A stretch of DNA of 17,305 nucleotides, from positions 1 through 17,305 of the forward strand of contig JBKOUJ010000003.1 of assembly GCA_046723355.1 (NCBI GenBank), read 5' to 3'. Both the position numbers and the translations under genes were made by a program. Below, piece by piece: positions 6,523 to 13,956 of this stretch (position 1 is its first letter; the number at the start of each line of letters is the position of its first letter). Under the pieces are notes generated by a model. That model was not told where the DNA came from. It searched no databases and worked only from the letters and a program-made list of their open reading frames with translations. The DNA is from 13-2-20CM-68-14 sp046723355. GTDB lineage: Bacteria; Actinomycetota; Thermoleophilia; Gaiellales; Gaiellaceae.

Positions 6523-6741
6523 ATGTTCCCCCTGCGTCTGCGACGCCGGCGCCGGCGGTCGCGTCCTCTCCAGGAGGCGGAGGCGTATGCGCGCTGCCAC
6601 GGCGACCGCGGAAACGACGTTCGCGTGTTGCGGCTGCCGCCCCGGCGGCCCCGATTCGCGGTGCTGCGCACCGGCGAGGCGCTCAGGCGTCGTTTCGAGG
6701 AGCGGCTCGACCGGCGCGACCGGGAAGCGAAAGCTTCTTAG
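6523..6741 (+). CDS. Small Arg-rich hypothetical protein
   Basis: A 72-aa frame starts at ATG 6523 and ends at TAG 6741. The N-terminus has six consecutive arginines in LRLRRRRRRSRP, followed by EAEAYARCHGDRG and a charged helix-like C-terminus (GEALRRRFEERLDRRDREAK). It fills the gap between coaX and DUF2469, where nothing else is convincing, and the mixture of acidic, basic and aromatic residues looks more protein-like than the competing frame with the GGAGG-preceded ATG at 6587. There is no clear Shine-Dalgarno sequence; TAGAGT lies 11 nt upstream. I do not recognise the family. The basic N-terminus could bind nucleic acid, but that is speculation. It might also be non-coding. Confidence 0.5.
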   Translation: MFPLRLRRRRRRSRPLQEAEAYARCHGDRGNDVRVLRLPPRRPRFAVLRTGEALRRRFEERLDRRDREAKAS

Positions 6742-6750
6742 CCGAACCGA

Positions 6751-7113
6751 CTACTCGTCGTCCGACGGAAGAGGCTCGCCGATGCGCTCGGCGAGGTCTT
6801 CGGCGGTGAGCGTGGGCTCGTCGCCCTCGCCGCGCAGCTCCTCGACGGTCACGTCGCTCGAGGTGTAGACCTCGGCCCGCGGGATGATCCGGGTCGGTCG
6901 GTTCTTGTCCCAGACCCAGACGTCCTCCATCCGCAGGTGGAAGAACGGGTAGCTCGGCTGCGGGACGTACTGGAGGTCGAGCTTGTTGCAGAGGTAGGTC
7001 GCGTCCTGCGTCAGGACGCAGTAGCGGAAGAGGCCGAAGACGGCCGAGTACTCCCTTTTGAGCGTGAGCTCGAGCTCGGCCTCGAACTCGTCGAGCTCGT
7101 CGATGTGCGACAT
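6751..7113 (-). CDS. DUF2469 family protein
   Basis: The 120-aa acidic protein matches my recollection of actinobacterial DUF2469 proteins such as M. tuberculosis Rv2901c. It opens with ELDEFEAELELTLKREY, continues VFGLFRYCVLTQDATYLCNKLDL, and has the core DVWVWDKNRPTRI followed by a conserved VxxxxVTVEEL block. Function is unknown. In other actinobacteria the gene usually neighbours rnhB; here it follows folK by 7 nt on the same strand, so the two are probably co-transcribed and translationally coupled. The C-terminal tail is rich in Asp and Glu. It converges with the small Arg-rich ORF, leaving 9 bp between stop codons. Confidence 0.85.
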   Translation of the reverse strand: MSHIDELDEFEAELELTLKREYSAVFGLFRYCVLTQDATYLCNKLDLQYVPQPSYPFFHLRMEDVWVWDKNRPTRIIPRAEVYTSSDVTVEELRGEGDEPTLTAEDLAERIGEPLPSDDE

Positions 7114-7120
7114 GAGGCGG

Positions 7121-7624
7121 TCATTCTAGCTCCGCCAGCAAGGCCGCCACCGACCCCTTCCCAGGCACGATCAGACCCGGATCGAGCTCCACCAGCGGCT
7201 CGAGCACGAACCGCCGCTCTTGCAAGCGAGGGTGCGGAATGCGGAGTCCGGGCTCGTCGACGGTCTCGCTGCCGAAGAGGAGCAAGTCGAGGTCGATGGT
7301 GCGCGGACCGTTGCGCGGGCCTCCATCGCGGACTCGCCCCAGTTCGCGCTCGGTCGCCAGGAGCAGCTCGAGCAGCTCCCGCGGCGAGCGCGTCGTTTCG
7401 AGGCGCGCGGCGGCGTTGAGGAAGCGCGGCTGATCCTCGTAACCGACCGGATCGGTCTCGATCGGTGCGGTTGAGCGCAGCACCGAGGTGCGGTCGTCCG
7501 CGTCGAGCGCATGCAGCGCCGTGGCGATCGTCCGCTCGCGCTCGCCCAGATTGGCGCCAAGGCCGATGTAGGCGATTGTGCTTTGCTTCCTTGGCTTGAG
7601 AGGTCGCTTGACCATCGGGGTCAT
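7121..7624 (-). CDS. folK: 6-hydroxymethyl-7,8-dihydropterin pyrophosphokinase
   Basis: The enzyme (167 aa) transfers pyrophosphate from ATP to hydroxymethyl-dihydropterin in folate synthesis, making the substrate for FolP. It starts with the family motif YIGLGANLGERE (about 19-30). The HPPK signature NGPRTIDLDLLLFG (about 105-118) supplies the two magnesium-binding aspartates (Asp111, Asp113), and IPHPRLQERRFVLEPL is also present. ATG 7624 has AGGG 9 nt upstream; ATG 7615 is an alternative. Its 5' end overlaps the divergent S8 protease gene, so its promoter must lie inside that gene. folK would normally follow folB directly; here the protease separates them. Confidence 0.95.
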   Translation of the reverse strand: MTPMVKRPLKPRKQSTIAYIGLGANLGERERTIATALHALDADDRTSVLRSTAPIETDPVGYEDQPRFLNAAARLETTRSPRELLELLLATERELGRVRDGGPRNGPRTIDLDLLLFGSETVDEPGLRIPHPRLQERRFVLEPLVELDPGLIVPGKGSVAALLAELE

Positions 7625-9197
7625 TTTTGCCGCCCTCGCGACCGCGCCGCTTGCCGCCGCGGCCGGCTTCAGCCACCCTGCAGCTCCACGCGCGCCGCAG
7701 CTTCATGGGCGCGCCGCGACTCTCGTTCAGCTCTCCGACCCGGGCGGCGCCCTCTCGCCGGCCCTTCGGGCGTCGGGCGCCCGGCTGGTGTCCCCGTCGC
7801 TGAACGTGTGGCGCGTCCCGGCCGCGCGTGCAGGCCGCGCCGTCGCAGCTCTCCGCGCCGAGCGCATTCTCGCCCGCGCCGAGCCCGATCAGCGCTTCAT
7901 TCCGTTCGGCCGCCTCACCACCTCGAGCGACCCGCTCGTCCCGAGCGAGTGGTGGATCCACGACGTCGGCGACGACCAGGTCGAGGCGCCGGCTGCCGGC
8001 GTTCCAATCACCGTCCTCGACACCGGCCTCGACCTGTCGCACCCCGAGTTCAAGTCGAGGCCGAGCACCACGGCGCTCAACACGCAGGTCGTCGTGGCAA
8101 GCAACGACCCCCTCCAAGAGCCCGAACACGGAACAGCCGTCAGCTCGATCGTCGCCGCACCGTCGAACGGCGTCGGACTCGTCGGCGTCTACCCTCAAGC
8201 GGCGCTGCAGGAATGGGACTTCGGCGACGGATTGCTCTCCCAGGTCCTCGCCGGTCTCGACGCGGTATCTCGGCGCGACCGCGGCGTCATCAACTCGAGC
8301 GGCGGCTTCCTCGGATTCAGCATGCTGCTCGAGCAAGCGGTCGACCGGGCGCTGCGCCGCGGGACGATCGTCGTAGCGGCCGTCGGGAACGACCGCGAAA
8401 GAGGGAGCCGCAGCTTCGTGCCGGCAAGCCTGCCGCACGTCCTCACGGTCGGCGGGACTGACGAGAACGACCGTGTCACGCTCTTCTCGAACCGCTCGAG
8501 CGCGCTCGATCTCGCGGCTCCCGCGGTCAACATGCCGGTCGCGGTGCCGACGTTTTCCTCGCCGAGCGGCTACGCGAACCTCAACGGGACCAGCTTCTCG
8601 GCCCCTCTCGTCGCCGGCGCGGCCGCCTGGGTCTGGACGCTCCGGCCTCAGCTCGACCCGACGCAGGTCGAGGACGTGATGCGTGGGTCGGCGCGCGACG
8701 TGGGCGCGAAGGGCTGGGATCCGGATACCGGGTTCGGGATCCTCTCGATCCCCGCGGCTCTCGCGGCAAAGACGCCGGCGAAAGACCCGCAAGAGCCCAA
8801 TGACGACGTCGACCTCGTTCGACCGCATGCGATCACCGCGAGCGGCACGCGGCTGGCCACTCCTGCCCGTCTGCAGGCGAGGCTCGACATCGCGAAGGAC
8901 CCGGAGGACGTCTATCGAGTCTGGGTGCCCGCCCACGCGCGGATCAGCGCGGGCACGCACAGCGCGGCGAACGTCAACGTGGCCCTTTGGGGCCCCAAGA
9001 CTCGCAGCGTCTACGAGCGCGGCAGCGCCCTGCGTCGCGACCTGATCGGCTACAGCCAGCGTTCGGGGAGCGCGCCCGACTCCGTCGGCGGACGGAACGC
9101 GACCGGCCGCGGCGCCTTCTACTACGTCGACGCGTTCCTCGGCAAGCGGGTTTCCAGGGCGTCGTACGTGCTCAAGGTCGCCGTCGCTCGACGGTAG
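7578..9197 (+). CDS. Secreted subtilisin-like serine protease (S8) with C-terminal PPC-like domain
   Basis: The protein (up to 539 aa) begins with a signal peptide: basic LRGR, then the hydrophobic stretch LTIGVIFAALATAPLAAAA. A propeptide-like segment follows to about 120. The S8 triad is complete: Asp148 in VLDTGLDLSHP, His184 in EHGTAVSS, Ser339 in GTSFSAPL, with oxyanion Asn271 in AAVGNDRE. The C-terminal part (about 405-539) starts EPNDDVD and has EDVYRVWVP, resembling a PPC beta-sandwich. No anchor is seen, so it is probably released outside the cell. Starts at GTG 7578, TTG 7596 or TTG 7608 are possible; TTG 7596 keeps the basic signal region. It overlaps folK at its start and folB at its end (26 bp), sitting inside the folate operon on the opposite strand. 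Confidence 0.9.
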   Translation: MLCFLGLRGRLTIGVIFAALATAPLAAAAGFSHPAAPRAPQLHGRAATLVQLSDPGGALSPALRASGARLVSPSLNVWRVPAARAGRAVAALRAERILARAEPDQRFIPFGRLTTSSDPLVPSEWWIHDVGDDQVEAPAAGVPITVLDTGLDLSHPEFKSRPSTTALNTQVVVASNDPLQEPEHGTAVSSIVAAPSNGVGLVGVYPQAALQEWDFGDGLLSQVLAGLDAVSRRDRGVINSSGGFLGFSMLLEQAVDRALRRGTIVVAAVGNDRERGSRSFVPASLPHVLTVGGTDENDRVTLFSNRSSALDLAAPAVNMPVAVPTFSSPSGYANLNGTSFSAPLVAGAAAWVWTLRPQLDPTQVEDVMRGSARDVGAKGWDPDTGFGILSIPAALAAKTPAKDPQEPNDDVDLVRPHAITASGTRLATPARLQARLDIAKDPEDVYRVWVPAHARISAGTHSAANVNVALWGPKTRSVYERGSALRRDLIGYSQRSGSAPDSVGGRNATGRGAFYYVDAFLGKRVSRASYVLKVAVARR

Positions 9198-9525
9198 CTG
9201 CCGTCCACTCCACGGGCGCATCAAGCCGCACGTCCGGCTTGCGGACGCGTACCCCCGCCGCCTCGAACCGGAACCGCTCCAACAGAGCGTCGGCGACCGC
9301 GGCGGCCATCGACTCCAGGAGCTGAAAGCTGCGGCCGTCGGAGACCTCCTGGACACAGCGGACGATGTCGCGGTAATCGACCGTCTCCTCCACCGTGTCG
9401 GAGGCAGGTTCGAGGAGCTCGAGCCGCAGGTCGTAGAGGAAGCGCTGAGGATTCGCGCGCTCGCTCTCGTCGACCCCATGGGCGCCCGGCACCTCGAGGC
9501 CGCAGAGCTCGACTGTGACGCTCAC
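9172..9525 (-). CDS. folB: Dihydroneopterin aldolase
   Basis: The 117-aa protein splits dihydroneopterin into hydroxymethyl-dihydropterin and glycolaldehyde, the step before FolK. It has the family layout: LCGLEVPGAHGVDESER at the start with the pterin-binding region, VDYRDIV, then SFQLLESMAAAVADALLERF with a conserved Glu, and VRKPDVRL with the catalytic-type Lys. Length is normal (about 115-125 aa), and these enzymes assemble as octamers. The GTG start overlaps the folP stop by 4 nt (GTGA), so translation is coupled. Its last 26 bp overlap the end of the convergent S8 protease gene. Confidence 0.93.
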   Translation of the reverse strand: MSVTVELCGLEVPGAHGVDESERANPQRFLYDLRLELLEPASDTVEETVDYRDIVRCVQEVSDGRSFQLLESMAAAVADALLERFRFEAAGVRVRKPDVRLDAPVEWTAATVERRRP

Positions 9526-10337
9526 GGCGTCACGACCGCTCGCGCTGCGGTCAGCGCCTCGACGTGCTCACGGACGTCGTGGACCCGGAAGATCGAGGCT
9601 CCGCGCTCGTAGGCGAGGACGGCGGCGCCGAGACTCGCCGCGGTGCTGCCGGTCTTGGCGTCCGGGTTGCCCATGATCTTGCCGAGCGAGCTCTTCCGCG
9701 AGATCCCCACCAGAATTGGCCGGCCGAGCGCGGTCAACTCGCCGAGGCGGCGCAGAAGCTCGAAGTTGTGCTCGACCGTCTTGCCGAAGCCGATCCCGGG
9801 ATCGAGGCAAATCGCCTCCTCCGGGATGCCATGCGCCACCGCGAACGCAAGCCGCTCCTCGAGGAAGCGAGCGACCTCGGCGACGACGTCGTCGTAGCGC
9901 GGGTCGTCCTGCATCGTGCGCGGCTCGCCGCGCATGTGCATCAGGCAGAGGTAGGCCTGGCCGTCGGCGACGACTCCGGAAAGCGCGGGATCGCTGCGCA
10001 GGGCGGTCACGTCGTTGACGAGCTCGGCACCGAGCTCCAGCGCCCGCGCGGCGACCTCCGCCTTGGAGGTGTCGATCGAGACGGGCACGGCTTCGAGCTC
10101 CTCGAGCACGGGCACCACGCGCCGGAGCTCCTCTTCGGCCGTAACGGACGCCGAACCCGGCCTCGTCGACTCGCCGCCGACGTCGACGATCGCCGCGCCC
10201 TCCGCAAGCATCAGGCGAGCGGAGGCAACTGCTGCCCGGGGGTCGAAGTTGACTCCGCCGTCCGAGAACGAGTCCGGCGTCACGTTGACGACTCCCATCA
10301 CCGACGGGCGTGGGAGCCGCTGCTCGACGGGCACCAC
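9522..10337 (-). CDS. folP: Dihydropteroate synthase
   Basis: The enzyme (about 271 aa) joins hydroxymethyl-dihydropterin pyrophosphate to p-aminobenzoate, the sulfonamide-sensitive step of folate synthesis. Motifs occur in order along the TIM barrel: VMGVVNVTPDSFSDGG (13-28), DVGGESTRPG, SIDTSK, NDVTAL, MHMRGEPRTMQ, DPGIGFGKT, ISRKS and RVHDV. The frame is open to 10562, but I place the start at GTG 10337 because it gives the usual N-terminus and length, lies outside the divergent ABC gene, and has TACGCT exactly 6 nt upstream, as in leaderless mRNAs. GTG 10334 is an alternative. It heads the folP-folB unit. Confidence 0.94.
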   Translation of the reverse strand: MVPVEQRLPRPSVMGVVNVTPDSFSDGGVNFDPRAAVASARLMLAEGAAIVDVGGESTRPGSASVTAEEELRRVVPVLEELEAVPVSIDTSKAEVAARALELGAELVNDVTALRSDPALSGVVADGQAYLCLMHMRGEPRTMQDDPRYDDVVAEVARFLEERLAFAVAHGIPEEAICLDPGIGFGKTVEHNFELLRRLGELTALGRPILVGISRKSSLGKIMGNPDAKTGSTAASLGAAVLAYERGASIFRVHDVREHVEALTAARAVVTP

Positions 10338-10343
10338 GTGAAG

Positions 10344-10349
10344 AGCGTA
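10344..10349 (-). promoter_or_regulatory. Candidate leaderless -10 element (TACGCT) for folP
   Basis: On the minus strand TACGCT occupies -12 to -7 relative to GTG 10337, so transcription would start at the first base of the codon. No Shine-Dalgarno sequence exists. The element lies in the 42-bp gap shared with the divergent ABC exporter. Confidence 0.5.
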
Positions 10350-10367
10350 GTCGCGAAGGGGCCTGGA

Positions 10368-10373
10368 TAGATT
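10368..10373 (+). promoter_or_regulatory. Candidate leaderless -10 element (TAGATT) for the ABC exporter operon
   Basis: TAGATT occupies exactly -12 to -7 relative to the ATG at 10380, and no Shine-Dalgarno sequence is present. A -35 at normal spacing would overlap the folP -10 element, so the two promoters interlock. Confidence 0.55.
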
Positions 10374-10379
10374 GCTGCC

Positions 10380-12128
10380 ATGGGGGAAAGCGAGGCACGC
10401 CGCCGCGCGGCGTGGAGATTCGTGCGCGCCGTCGTCAGGTCGGAGGTCGGCGGCGTCATGGGCGCCGTCGTGTCGGGGCTGCTCTGGCAGACCGGCGCGA
10501 TCCTGGCGCCGCTGATCGTCAGTTACACGATCGATCACGGGGTGGTTCCCCAGGACGGACACGCCCTCGCGGTCTGGCTGCTGGCGCTGCTCGGCGTGGG
10601 GTTGCTCGAGGTCGTGGCCGGCGGCTTACGTCACATCTTCGCGATCCGAAACCGCTCGGCAACCGACGCGCGGGTCCGCGACGCGATTTTCGCCCACGCC
10701 CTCCGCCTGGACGCCGCCTACCACGACCGCGTCGGGCCGGGTGAGCTGATGAGCCGCGCGTCCTCGGACTCCGAGCACGTCGCGCGGATGATGGACGCGA
10801 TCGGCCACACGATCGGCTACGCGCTGACCGTGGTCGCAGTCGCGGCTGTGATGCTGGTCATCGACTTCAAGCTCGCGCTGCTGGTGCTGCTGCCGCTGCC
10901 GCTGGTCAGCCTCGCGGCGTGGATGTACTCACAGCGCTACGACGCCCGAACCCGGCGACTCCAGGAAGCCTGGGCCGATGCGGCGACGCTCGTCGAGGAG
11001 ACGATCAGCGGGATCCGCGTCGTCAAAGGCCTCGGCGCGGGCTCCGCGCTCTCCGGCCGCTTCCGCGGCCGCAGCGAAACGATCGTCGGGCGCGCGCTCG
11101 ACGTGGCGCGCCTCGACGCCGTCTTCAACCCCGTGCTCGAGGCGCTGCCGCTCCTCGGCATCACAGCAGTGCTCTGGGTCGGGGGCCGCCAGGTGATCTC
11201 CGGCAGCCTCAGCCTCGGCTCGTTCGTCGCCTTCAACGCCTACGTCGTCATGCTCGTCTGGCCTCTGCGGATCCTCGGGCAGCGTGTCTCGACCCTGCAG
11301 AAGGCACTCGCGGCAAGCGCTCGGATCACGGAGGTGCTCGAGACCGAGCCGCGCTTGCGTGAGCCCCGGCATCCACGCGAGCTCAACCGTTCGGTGCGCG
11401 GCGACGTGCGGCTCGACGGCGTCCGCTTCGGACACGAGGGCGACAAGCCAGTGCTGGACGGGCTCGTGCTCGATCTGCGCGCCGGCGAATCGGTTGCTCT
11501 GGTGGGAGCGACCGGCTCCGGCAAGAGCACGGTCGCCGGGCTGCTGGCGCGCCTCTACGACCCGGACGAGGGCCGCATCCTTCTCGATGGCCTCGACCTT
11601 CGAGAGCTCCGGCTCGCGGACGTTCGCCGGGCTGTGGCGCTGGTCTTCGAGGAGACCTTCCTGTTCACGGAGAGCGTCCGCGAGAACATCCGCTTCGGAC
11701 GCCCGGACGCGGACGACGATGCGGTCGTTCGGGCCGCCGAGCTAGCCGGCGCAGCGCAGTTCGTCGCGGCTTTGCCCGAGGGCTATGACACGGTTCTCGG
11801 CGAGCGCGGGTTCTCGCTGTCGGGCGGGCAGCGGCAGCGGATCGCGATCGCGCGGGCGATCCTGGCTGATCCCGCCGTGCTCGTCCTGGACGACGCCACC
11901 TCCGCGGTCGACGCGACCAAGGAGCACGAGATTCGCGCCGCGCTCGCGGAGGTCATGCGCGGTCGCACCACGCTCGTGATCGCGCACAGGCCGGCCACGA
12001 TCGCGCTCGCCGACCGGGTCGCCGTGCTCGAGCGCGGGCGGATCGTCGAGCAGGGCACGCACGCCGACTTGCTGGGGCGTTCGGCGCGTTACCGCGGCTT
12101 GCTGGCCCTGGAGGAGGCCGCGGCATGA
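10380..12128 (+). CDS. ABC exporter half-transporter, subunit with degenerate catalytic site
   Basis: The 582-aa protein has an exporter-type transmembrane domain (about 1-325) and a C-terminal ATPase domain. Walker A GATGSGKS is at 376-383, the signature LSGGQ is canonical at 480-484, Walker B ends at Asp504, and the switch His is 536. Two positions differ from consensus: Asp505 replaces the catalytic Glu, and Glu424 replaces the Q-loop Gln (VFEETFLF). Both are typical of the weak-ATPase partner in heterodimeric exporters such as TM287/288. The next gene overlaps by 4 nt and has the complementary pattern, so the two proteins form one transporter. Substrate (drug, lipid or peptide) cannot be told from sequence. 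Confidence 0.93.
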   Translation: MGESEARRRAAWRFVRAVVRSEVGGVMGAVVSGLLWQTGAILAPLIVSYTIDHGVVPQDGHALAVWLLALLGVGLLEVVAGGLRHIFAIRNRSATDARVRDAIFAHALRLDAAYHDRVGPGELMSRASSDSEHVARMMDAIGHTIGYALTVVAVAAVMLVIDFKLALLVLLPLPLVSLAAWMYSQRYDARTRRLQEAWADAATLVEETISGIRVVKGLGAGSALSGRFRGRSETIVGRALDVARLDAVFNPVLEALPLLGITAVLWVGGRQVISGSLSLGSFVAFNAYVVMLVWPLRILGQRVSTLQKALAASARITEVLETEPRLREPRHPRELNRSVRGDVRLDGVRFGHEGDKPVLDGLVLDLRAGESVALVGATGSGKSTVAGLLARLYDPDEGRILLDGLDLRELRLADVRRAVALVFEETFLFTESVRENIRFGRPDADDDAVVRAAELAGAAQFVAALPEGYDTVLGERGFSLSGGQRQRIAIARAILADPAVLVLDDATSAVDATKEHEIRAALAEVMRGRTTLVIAHRPATIALADRVAVLERGRIVEQGTHADLLGRSARYRGLLALEEAAA

Positions 12129-13882
12129 ACGAGCATGCGGCCCTCCGCGAGATCTGGCGCGAGACGCGGGGCCTGATCCGGCCCGTGCGGGCACGCTACC
12201 TCGGCGCCGCCGCAGCCGTGATCGTCTCGACGCTGATCACGCTCGCCGGCCCGGCGCTCGTCCGCTACGCCGTCGACGAGGGGATCTCGAAGCACCGCCG
12301 CGGGCCGCTCGACACCGCCGCGATCGTCCTTCTCTGCCTGACGGCGGCGAAGCCGCTTGTCGTCCGCGCGCAGACGCTGCTGGCCGCGAGTGCCGGCGAG
12401 CGCTTCCTCGGGTCGCTGCGGACGGCCGCGTTCGACAAACTGCAGGCGCTCCCGCTCGGCTTCTTCGAGCGCGAGCGGGCCGGCGTCCTGGTCTCGCGAC
12501 TGACCTCGGACGTGCAGTCGCTGACGGAGTTCATCCGCGAGGCGCTGATCGAGGTCGTCGGCAGCGGCCTCCAGATCGTCCTGACCGCTGTCGCGCTGGT
12601 CATCCTCTCACCCCTACTCGCGGCGGTCTCGCTCGTCGCCCTCCCCATCCTGCTCCTCTCGAGCTGGGCGTTCCACCACAGCGCCGGGCGGGTCTACCAC
12701 GCGATCCGCGATCGGGTCGCCGACACGCTCACTGCGCTGCAGGAGGGACTGGCCGGCGTCCGCGTCGTGCAGGCGTTCCGCCGCGAAGGACGGACGCTCG
12801 AGGCGTACAGCCCGCGTAGCCGCGCGCAGGTTCATGCCTGGCGGCGCGCGTCCTTCGTGAACATCCGGCTCTTCACGATGATCCCGCTCGCGCAGACCGT
12901 GGCGCTCATCGCCGTGCTCGTCGTCAGCGCGTCGCTGTACCGCGACGGCTCGATCTCGAAGGGCACGATCGCGGCCTACGTCCTCTACCTCGTCCAGCTG
13001 TTCGACCCGATCGCGCGCTTCAGCGAGTGGCTCGGCGAGTTCCGGCAGGGCCTGGCCGCGCTCGGCAAGATCGTCGGTCTCCTGCGGACGCCGAACGCGA
13101 TCGTCGAGGGGGCTGGGGCGGTCGAGCTGCCGGCCGCCGGCACGCTCGAGCTCAGTGAGGTCGGCTTCGGCTACGACGGCGGCCGGGCGGCCGTGGAAGG
13201 CGTGACGGTGTCCTTCGCTACGGGCGAGCACGTCGCCCTCGTCGGCGCGACCGGCGCTGGGAAGTCCACGCTCGCCAAGCTGCTGACGCGCCAATACGAC
13301 CCCCAGCACGGCGTGATCAGCTTCGGCGGTGTCGACCTGCGCGCGGCGACGATCGGGTCCCTCCAGCGGCGGATCGTCATGCTCCCCCAGGAGGGGCATC
13401 TGTTCAGCGGGACGATCGCGGACAACGTGCGGCTCGCCGATCCCGATGCCTCCGACGAGCAGGTGGCGCGCGCGCTCGAGCGGATCGGCGCACGCGCGCG
13501 GTTCGAGTCGCTCCCCGATGGCTTGCGGACGGACGTTCAGACCCGCGGCCTGCGCCTCTCGGCAGGCGAGCGGCAGCTCGTCGGGATCGCCCGCGTCGCG
13601 CTCGCCGACCCCGCGGTGATCGTCCTCGACGAGGCGACGTCGAGCCTCGACCCCGCGACCGAGGCGGCAGTCGAGCGGGCGCTCGCCGCGGTCGTGGCGG
13701 GCCGCACCGTCGTCACGATCGCGCACCGGCTCTCGACCGCCGAGCGGGCCGACCGCGTGGTCGTCATGGAGCACGGCCGCGCAGTCGAGGTTGCCTCACA
13801 CGACGAGCTCGTCGAGCAGGGCGAGCGTTACGCGCGCCTGTGGGCCTCGTGGCAAGCGGGGCTCGCCGCCGGCGTCGGCTGA
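12125..13882 (+). CDS. ABC exporter half-transporter, subunit with catalytic Glu
   Basis: The 585-aa partner of the preceding gene starts at an ATGA overlap. The membrane domain covers about 1-320, with hydrophobic segments such as AAAAVIVSTLITLAG and IVLTAVALVILSPLLAAVSL. In the ATPase domain, Walker A GATGAGKS is at 374-381, the Q-loop Gln is 422 (LPQEGHLF), Walker B ends at Asp502 with catalytic Glu503, and the switch His is 534. The signature is degenerate: LSAGE (478-482) instead of LSGGQ. In the heterodimer this signature faces the first subunit's Asp505 site, giving one consensus and one degenerate nucleotide site. The gene converges with the methyltransferase, 65 bp away. Confidence 0.93.
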   Translation: MNEHAALREIWRETRGLIRPVRARYLGAAAAVIVSTLITLAGPALVRYAVDEGISKHRRGPLDTAAIVLLCLTAAKPLVVRAQTLLAASAGERFLGSLRTAAFDKLQALPLGFFERERAGVLVSRLTSDVQSLTEFIREALIEVVGSGLQIVLTAVALVILSPLLAAVSLVALPILLLSSWAFHHSAGRVYHAIRDRVADTLTALQEGLAGVRVVQAFRREGRTLEAYSPRSRAQVHAWRRASFVNIRLFTMIPLAQTVALIAVLVVSASLYRDGSISKGTIAAYVLYLVQLFDPIARFSEWLGEFRQGLAALGKIVGLLRTPNAIVEGAGAVELPAAGTLELSEVGFGYDGGRAAVEGVTVSFATGEHVALVGATGAGKSTLAKLLTRQYDPQHGVISFGGVDLRAATIGSLQRRIVMLPQEGHLFSGTIADNVRLADPDASDEQVARALERIGARARFESLPDGLRTDVQTRGLRLSAGERQLVGIARVALADPAVIVLDEATSSLDPATEAAVERALAAVVAGRTVVTIAHRLSTAERADRVVVMEHGRAVEVASHDELVEQGERYARLWASWQAGLAAGVG

Positions 13883-13887
13883 AACGG

Positions 13888-13956
13888 AGGGACTGTCCCC
13901 GAACGCGGACTCTCCCGCCAGCGGTTGTTGGGACGGACCCTTCGGGCTCAGTCCCT
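13888..13956. repeat. Inverted repeats between the ABC operon and the methyltransferase gene
   Basis: AGGGACTG (13888-13895) pairs with CAGTCCCT (13949-13956). An alternative compact hairpin uses GGGAC (13930-13934) and GTCCC (13951-13955), with CCC-TTC-GGG inside. The methyltransferase TGA lies within the arms. The GGGACTGTCCC-type palindrome resembles REP-like motifs seen in various bacteria. A bidirectional terminator is possible, although there is no U-tract. Confidence 0.4.

Noticed and set aside
6587..6868. Frame starting at an ATG preceded by a strong AGGAGG-like sequence
   Set aside because: Its Ser/Arg/Cys-rich translation looks like a shadow frame and it runs into the DUF2469 gene antisense. 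The overlapping frame from 6523 is more protein-like.
7011..9479. An 822-codon open frame on the minus strand
   Set aside because: It lies antisense to the S8 protease and out of frame with folK and DUF2469. Its translation is Arg/Asp-rich and shows no domain, and real genes explain all of it.
10338..10562. N-terminal extension of folP
   Set aside because: It would run antisense through the start of the ABC gene and its translation is low-complexity. GTG 10337 gives the family length and has a leaderless promoter signature.
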